In this document: piece after piece, positions 60,367-64,000 of the stretch | Position numbering within the stretch: position 1 is the first letter of the stretch | Layout: the number at the start of each line of letters is the position of its first letter | Origin: Allobrachymonas denitrificans DSM 15123 | GTDB taxonomy: Bacteria > Pseudomonadota > Gammaproteobacteria > Burkholderiales > Burkholderiaceae_C | DNA: 64,000 bases | Reading direction: 5' to 3' | Assembly (NCBI RefSeq): GCF_900110225.1 | Contig: NZ_FOCW01000001.1 | Coordinates: 186,001 to 250,000 of the forward strand | Position numbers and translations under genes: made by a program | Notes under the pieces: model-generated | What the model was told of the DNA's origin: nothing | The model's input: only the letters and a program-made list of their open reading frames with translations | The model's database searches: none

Positions 60367-61848
60367 TCAGCGTCGACGTTCCTGCTGGATCGCCGCATGC
60401 CGCTGCAACGCCGCCCTTCGCGCCTCCCCCAGATCAACAATCGGCGCCGGATAATCCACCCCCAGCGTAATCCCCGCCGCCTCCAGTTCGATCGGCGAAG
60501 CGCGCTCCGGCGCGTGGATTTCCTCATCCGGCAGCCGTGCCAGTTCCGGCAGGTAACGCCGCAGGAATTTGCCCTGCGCGTCGTACTGCAGGCTTTGCGC
60601 CGTGGGGTTGAAGATGCGGAACCAAGGCTGGGCGTCGCAGCCGGTGCCGGCGGCCCATTGCCAGTTGCCGTTGTTGCTGGCCAGTTCGTAGTCGTTGAGG
60701 TGTTCGGCAAAGTGGCGTTCGCCCCAGCGCCAGTCCACGCCCAGCTGGCGCGTGAGAAAGCTGGCGGCCACCATGCGCAGCCGGTTGTGCATGTAGCCGG
60801 TGGCGTGCAGCTGGCGCATGCCGGCGTCCACCAGCGGAAAGCCGGTCTGCCCGGCGCACCAGGCGGCAAACAGCTTGCGGCCGTGCGGGCCGTGGTCCCA
60901 GGGCAGGCGGTCCATGTCCTTCTGGAAGGCGTGCTCCACCACATGCGGAAAATGCGTCAGCAGCTGGATGTAGAACTCGCGCCAGACCAGTTCTACCAGC
61001 CATTTGGTGGCGCCGGGGTCGCCTTGGCGGTAGCGATCCCAGGCCAGCTGCACCACTTCGCGGATGCTGAGGGTGCCGAAACGCAGGTGTATGCCCAGAT
61101 AGCTCGGGCCGCGCACGGCGGGGTAGTCGCGCGTGAGGTGGTACTGGTCCATGCGCGCGGCAAACTCCTGCCACTGCGTGAGCGCGCCGGCGCGTCCTGG
61201 CAGCAGGGCCAACTGTGCCAGATTGGTGGCATGGAAGCCCAGCTCCTGCAGCGCGGGTACGGGCGTGCGCCAGACTTCGGGGCGGGTGGCCAGCCTGGCC
61301 GCATGGGTTTCCACCTCGTAGGCACGCGCATGGAAGGGCGTGAGCTGCGCCAGCCATTGCGCGCAGTAGGCCGAAAAGCGCGTGTGGGGCGTGCCGCTGA
61401 GGCTCAGCACCTCGTCGCGCTCGAAGATCACATGGTCCTTGGCAGTGCGCAGCGAGATGCCGACGTTGGCCAGGCCGCCGCGCACCTGGTTGTCGCGCGT
61501 GATGGCGGCGGGCTCGTAGTCTTGGTTGGTGTAGACGGCCTGCACATGCAGGGCCTGTGCCAGTTCCGGCAGCAGGGTGCGCGCCGGGCCGTGCAGCACG
61601 ATCAGGCCGGCATCCGCATTGCCAGCCAGCGCCCGCAAGTCCGCATCCAGCGCCTCCACGCTGCGATGCATGAACTCCACGCGCCGGTCGGCCCGGGGCA
61701 GCGGATCCAGGAATTCGGTATCGAACACGAACACGCCGTACACCCGCCGGCAGGCGCGCAGGGCGTGGAACAGCGCCGCGTTGTCCTGGCAGCGCAGGTC
61801 GCGGCGGAACCACATCAGGCCGGCATCGAACTGTTCGGGAGCGTGCAT
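60367..61848 (-). CDS. phrB: Deoxyribodipyrimidine photolyase (class I)
   Basis: A 493-residue light-driven DNA repair flavoprotein. The N-terminal antenna domain starts GLMWFRRDLRCQDNAALFHA. The FAD domain carries LVWREFYIQLL, GMRQLHATGYMHNRLRMVAA and NNGNWQWAAGTGCDAQPWFR with the tryptophans of the electron chain. It repairs cyclobutane pyrimidine dimers. The chosen ATG gives the family N-terminus; a 33-codon in-frame extension is Arg-rich. It is divergent from yqgE (77 bp). Confidence 0.96.
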   Translation of the reverse strand: MHAPEQFDAGLMWFRRDLRCQDNAALFHALRACRRVYGVFVFDTEFLDPLPRADRRVEFMHRSVEALDADLRALAGNADAGLIVLHGPARTLLPELAQALHVQAVYTNQDYEPAAITRDNQVRGGLANVGISLRTAKDHVIFERDEVLSLSGTPHTRFSAYCAQWLAQLTPFHARAYEVETHAARLATRPEVWRTPVPALQELGFHATNLAQLALLPGRAGALTQWQEFAARMDQYHLTRDYPAVRGPSYLGIHLRFGTLSIREVVQLAWDRYRQGDPGATKWLVELVWREFYIQLLTHFPHVVEHAFQKDMDRLPWDHGPHGRKLFAAWCAGQTGFPLVDAGMRQLHATGYMHNRLRMVAASFLTRQLGVDWRWGERHFAEHLNDYELASNNGNWQWAAGTGCDAQPWFRIFNPTAQSLQYDAQGKFLRRYLPELARLPDEEIHAPERASPIELEAAGITLGVDYPAPIVDLGEARRAALQRHAAIQQERRR

Positions 61849-61925
61849 CGAAAATCCGCGGGAGAAAGGGGCCGCAAGCAGGCGCCGGGCACGCACGGCC
61901 GACGCGAAGCCTCTAGAATGACGGC

Positions 61926-62522
61926 ATGTCTTCCGATTCTGCCTCAACGCTGGATTTGGCGCAGCATTTCCTGATCGCCATGCCGGGCATGGAGGATGAT
62001 CTGTTCGCGCAAAGCGTGGTGTACATCTGTGAACACGGCGCGCATGGCGCGCTTGGCCTCGTCATCAACAAGCCGGCCGACCTGCTGCTGGATGACCTGT
62101 TCGAGCAGGTGTCCATGCCGCTGGGGCGCAAGGATCTGCAGGGCACCTCCATTCTCTGGGGCGGCCCGGTGCAGACGGAGCGCGGCTTCGTGCTGCATCC
62201 GCGCGTGGAAGACCCCGAATCCAAACTCTCGGCCTACGACTCGTCCATGACCATGGCCGACGGCCTGCAGCTCACCACCTCGCGCGACATCCTGCAGGAG
62301 CTGTCCGAAGGGCGCGGCCCGGAGCGCCTGCTGCTCACGCTGGGCTACTCCGCCTGGGATGGCGGCCAGCTGGAGGACGAACTCAAGCGCAACAGCTGGC
62401 TGACCGTGCCGGCCTCGCACGCCGTGCTGTTCGACACGCCGGTGCCGCAGCGCTACGACAAGGCCATGGAGCTGCTCGGCATCCATCCGGGCATGTTGTC
62501 ATCCGCAGCGGGGAGGGCGTGA
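61926..62522 (+). CDS. yqgE: YqgE/AlgH family protein
   Basis: A 198-residue cytoplasmic protein of the UPF0301 family. The start HFLIAMPGMEDDLFAQSVVY and the later LLTLGYSAWDGGQLEDEL are diagnostic. In Pseudomonas, AlgH affects alginate control, but the molecular role is not established. Its stop overlaps the next start (TGATG), forming the conserved yqgE-ruvX pair. Confidence 0.96.
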   Translation: MSSDSASTLDLAQHFLIAMPGMEDDLFAQSVVYICEHGAHGALGLVINKPADLLLDDLFEQVSMPLGRKDLQGTSILWGGPVQTERGFVLHPRVEDPESKLSAYDSSMTMADGLQLTTSRDILQELSEGRGPERLLLTLGYSAWDGGQLEDELKRNSWLTVPASHAVLFDTPVPQRYDKAMELLGIHPGMLSSAAGRA

Positions 62523-62986
62523 TGACGCAGACTTCCCTGCAAGGCGTGGCGGTGGACGATCTGTTCCAGGTGCCGGGCCAGCCGCCCGTGGTTGATCCGC
62601 AGCCGTTCCAGAGCTTTCTGGCGCTGGACTATGGCAAGAAACGCACCGGCGTGGCTACCGGCAACCGCATGCTTGGGCGCGCCACGCCGGGCAAGAGCAT
62701 TGCCGCCACCGGCGATGCCCGCTTTGCTGCCGTGGCCGCCCTGATTGCCGAATGGCAGCCGCAGGCGCTGGTGATCGGCATTCCCTATCACCCTGATGGC
62801 GCCGCGCACGAGAACACGCGCCGCGCCACCAATTTCGGCCGCCAGCTCTCGCAACGCTTCAAGCTGCCGGTCTACACGGTGGATGAGCGCTACAGCACCA
62901 CCGAGGCGCTGGCCAGCGGCGCGGCCGATGCCGACGCGGCAGCCGCCTGTATCATTCTTGAACAGTTTTTCAACACCCTGCCATGA
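62522..62986 (+). CDS. ruvX: YqgF/RuvX, 16S rRNA processing nuclease (Holliday junction resolvase-like)
   Basis: A 154-residue RNase-H-fold protein: FLALDYGKKRTGVATG holds the first catalytic Asp; later VIGIPYHPDG and VYTVDERYSTTEA hold the others. E. coli YqgF processes the 5' end of pre-16S rRNA. The N-terminus is about 35 residues longer than usual. A GTG one codon earlier is the alternative start. Its end overlaps pyrR by 4 bp. Confidence 0.95.
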   Translation: MTQTSLQGVAVDDLFQVPGQPPVVDPQPFQSFLALDYGKKRTGVATGNRMLGRATPGKSIAATGDARFAAVAALIAEWQPQALVIGIPYHPDGAAHENTRRATNFGRQLSQRFKLPVYTVDERYSTTEALASGAADADAAAACIILEQFFNTLP

Positions 62987-63501
62987 CCGATTCCACCCCC
63001 GCCACCGGCGCCCTGATGCTCGATGCCGAAGCCCTGTACCAGACGCTGGCCAGACAGATCGAGCGCATCCGCACCCCCGAGACGCAGTTTGCCGGCATCA
63101 CCTCCGGCGGTGCCTGGCTGGCGCAGCGCCTGCAGCAGGACTGGGGTCTGGGGCCGGTCGGCACCATCTCCACCGCCATGCACCGCGATGACTTTGCCAA
63201 GCGTGGCCTGGCCGTGACGGCGCAGACGCAGATGCCGTTCGAGGTGGATGGTGCCCACATCATCGTGCTGGACGACGTGCTGTACACCGGCCGTACCGTG
63301 CGCGCGGCGCTGAACGAAATCTTCGACTATGGCCGTCCCGCCAGCGTGAAGCTGGCCGTGCTGGTGGACCGTGGTGGCCGCCAGCTGCCGGTGGAGGCCG
63401 ACATTGCCGCCGCCCGCCTGCAGCTCGCCGCCGGCCAGTCGCTGGCGCTGGCACGCGCCGAGGATGGCAGCTTCAGCTTCCGCCTCAAACCCAGCAAGTA
63501 A
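62983..63501 (+). CDS. pyrR: PyrR, pyrimidine regulator / uracil phosphoribosyltransferase
   Basis: A 172-residue phosphoribosyltransferase. The PRPP loop is HIIVLDDVLYTGRTVRAAL, and the RRDD-like motif STAMHRDDFAKRG is present. In Gram-positive bacteria it binds pyr mRNA. In proteobacteria it is mostly considered a phosphoribosyltransferase or regulator of unclear mechanism. ATGA overlap with ruvX; pyrB follows after 33 bp. Confidence 0.95.
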   Translation: MTDSTPATGALMLDAEALYQTLARQIERIRTPETQFAGITSGGAWLAQRLQQDWGLGPVGTISTAMHRDDFAKRGLAVTAQTQMPFEVDGAHIIVLDDVLYTGRTVRAALNEIFDYGRPASVKLAVLVDRGGRQLPVEADIAAARLQLAAGQSLALARAEDGSFSFRLKPSK

Positions 63502-63534
63502 AGCATTCCGTATCGTCTCCAGGAGCCTCTTCCG

Positions 63535-64000
63535 ATGCGTCCGTCCCGCAACCCGCAGCTCAACAAGAATGGCGAGCTGATCCATTTGCTGTCGCCCGAA
63601 GGCCTTTCGCGCGACATCCTCACCCACATCCTCGACACCGCCGCGCAGTTCGTCAGCGTGAGCGACCGCGAGGTCAAGAAGGTGCCGCTGCTGCGCGGCA
63701 AGAGCGTGTTCAACCTGTTCTTCGAGAACAGCACGCGCACCCGCACCACCTTCGAAATCGCGGCCAAGCGCCTGAGCGCCGACGTGTTCAACCTGGACAT
63801 TGCGCGCTCTTCCACCGCCAAGGGCGAGAGCCTGCTGGACACCATCGCCAACCTGAGCGCGATGGCGGCGGACATCTTCGTGGTACGCCACAGCGAAAGC
63901 GGCGCGCCCTACCTGATTGCGCAGAACGTGGCGCCGCATGTGCACGTGGTCAACGCCGGCGACGGCCGCCACGCGCACCCGACGCAGGGCCTGCTCGACA
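63535..64000 (+). CDS. pyrB: Aspartate carbamoyltransferase PyrB, cut by right window edge
   Basis: The first 155 residues of the catalytic subunit, which joins carbamoyl phosphate and aspartate in pyrimidine synthesis. The carbamoyl-phosphate site is [13 protein letters not shown], and [14 protein letters not shown] near the edge is the second substrate region. CAGGAG precedes the ATG. The frame is open to base 64000. It continues the yqgE-ruvX-pyrR-pyrB operon, in which a pyrC-like gene would be expected next. Confidence 0.97.
   Translation, partial: MRPSRNPQLNKNGELIHLLSPEGLSRDILTHILDTAAQFVSVSDREVKKVPLLRGKSVFNLFFENSTRTRTTFEIAAKRLSADVFNLDIARSSTAKGESLLDTIANLSAMAADIFVVRHSESGAPYLIAQNVAPHVHVVNAGDGRHAHPTQGLLD

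Overview
The window is GC-rich, densely coded DNA with almost no mobile-element signature. The gene content and order (narGHJI, narXL, fused MrpAB antiporter, gcvTHP behind a tandem glycine riboswitch, dusB-fis-purH, yqgE-ruvX-pyrR-pyrB, hemL-rubredoxin) suggest a betaproteobacterium of the order Burkholderiales, probably Comamonadaceae or a close relative. The assignment is inferred from gene families and synteny read by eye; no database search was possible.

Layout. (1) 1-5.8 kb: the nitrate reductase operon narGHJI, with narG cut by the left edge, ending at a clear terminator. (2) 5.8-9.8 kb: a Zur-like repressor behind a good Zur-box match, a gamma-carbonic anhydrase, a LysR regulator divergent from an EamA/DMT exporter, and a second, convergent EamA exporter separated from the first by a G-rich 8-bp tandem repeat. 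(3) 10.2-14.4 kb: a molybdate locus: ModE operator, modA, modB, a short modC, then an unusual reading frame joining a NifQ-like domain in frame to ModE, then a TrmO-like gene. (4) 14.5-18.8 kb, minus strand: moaA, a beta-carbonic anhydrase, narX and narL in one tight operon. (5) 18.8-26 kb: an ArsR repressor divergent from an RND efflux operon that also carries a DUF2892 membrane protein, thioredoxin 2 and a TolC-like channel. (6) 26-29.5 kb: a YhiN-like flavoprotein with a hexanucleotide-repeat expansion, and gshA. (7) 29.5-35.8 kb: the Mrp Na+/H+ antiporter operon. (8) 36-41 kb: gcvTHP with its riboswitch. (9) 41-45.6 kb: a methyltransferase, a Tat-exported sulfide:quinone oxidoreductase-like protein with a small membrane partner, an APH/AAA kinase fusion and a glycine-zipper lipoprotein. 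(10) 45.7-49.4 kb: yqaA, dusB-fis-purH. (11) 49.4-54.3 kb: a DUF2946 protein, a copper TonB receptor, a reduced beta-lactamase-like lipoprotein, and a TsdA-like dihaem cytochrome. (12) 54.5-64 kb: MFS exporter, acyltransferase, hemL, rubredoxin, an orphan N-terminal piece of a ChpA/PilL-type kinase, photolyase, yqgE-ruvX-pyrR-pyrB (pyrB cut by the right edge).

How the genes work together. Regions 1, 3 and 4 form a nitrate-respiration set: the molybdoenzyme, its nitrate-sensing two-component system, molybdate import with its regulator, and the first step of molybdopterin synthesis. Sulfide:quinone oxidoreductase and TsdA suggest that reduced sulfur can feed electrons to the quinone and cytochrome pools, and the copper receptor would fit a supply of copper to denitrification or oxidase enzymes (inference).

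The least expected items are the NifQ-like/ModE in-frame junction with a strong internal ribosome-binding site, the beta-lactamase relative lacking its catalytic domain, the orphan chemosensory-kinase fragment after rubredoxin, and two in-place tandem repeats.
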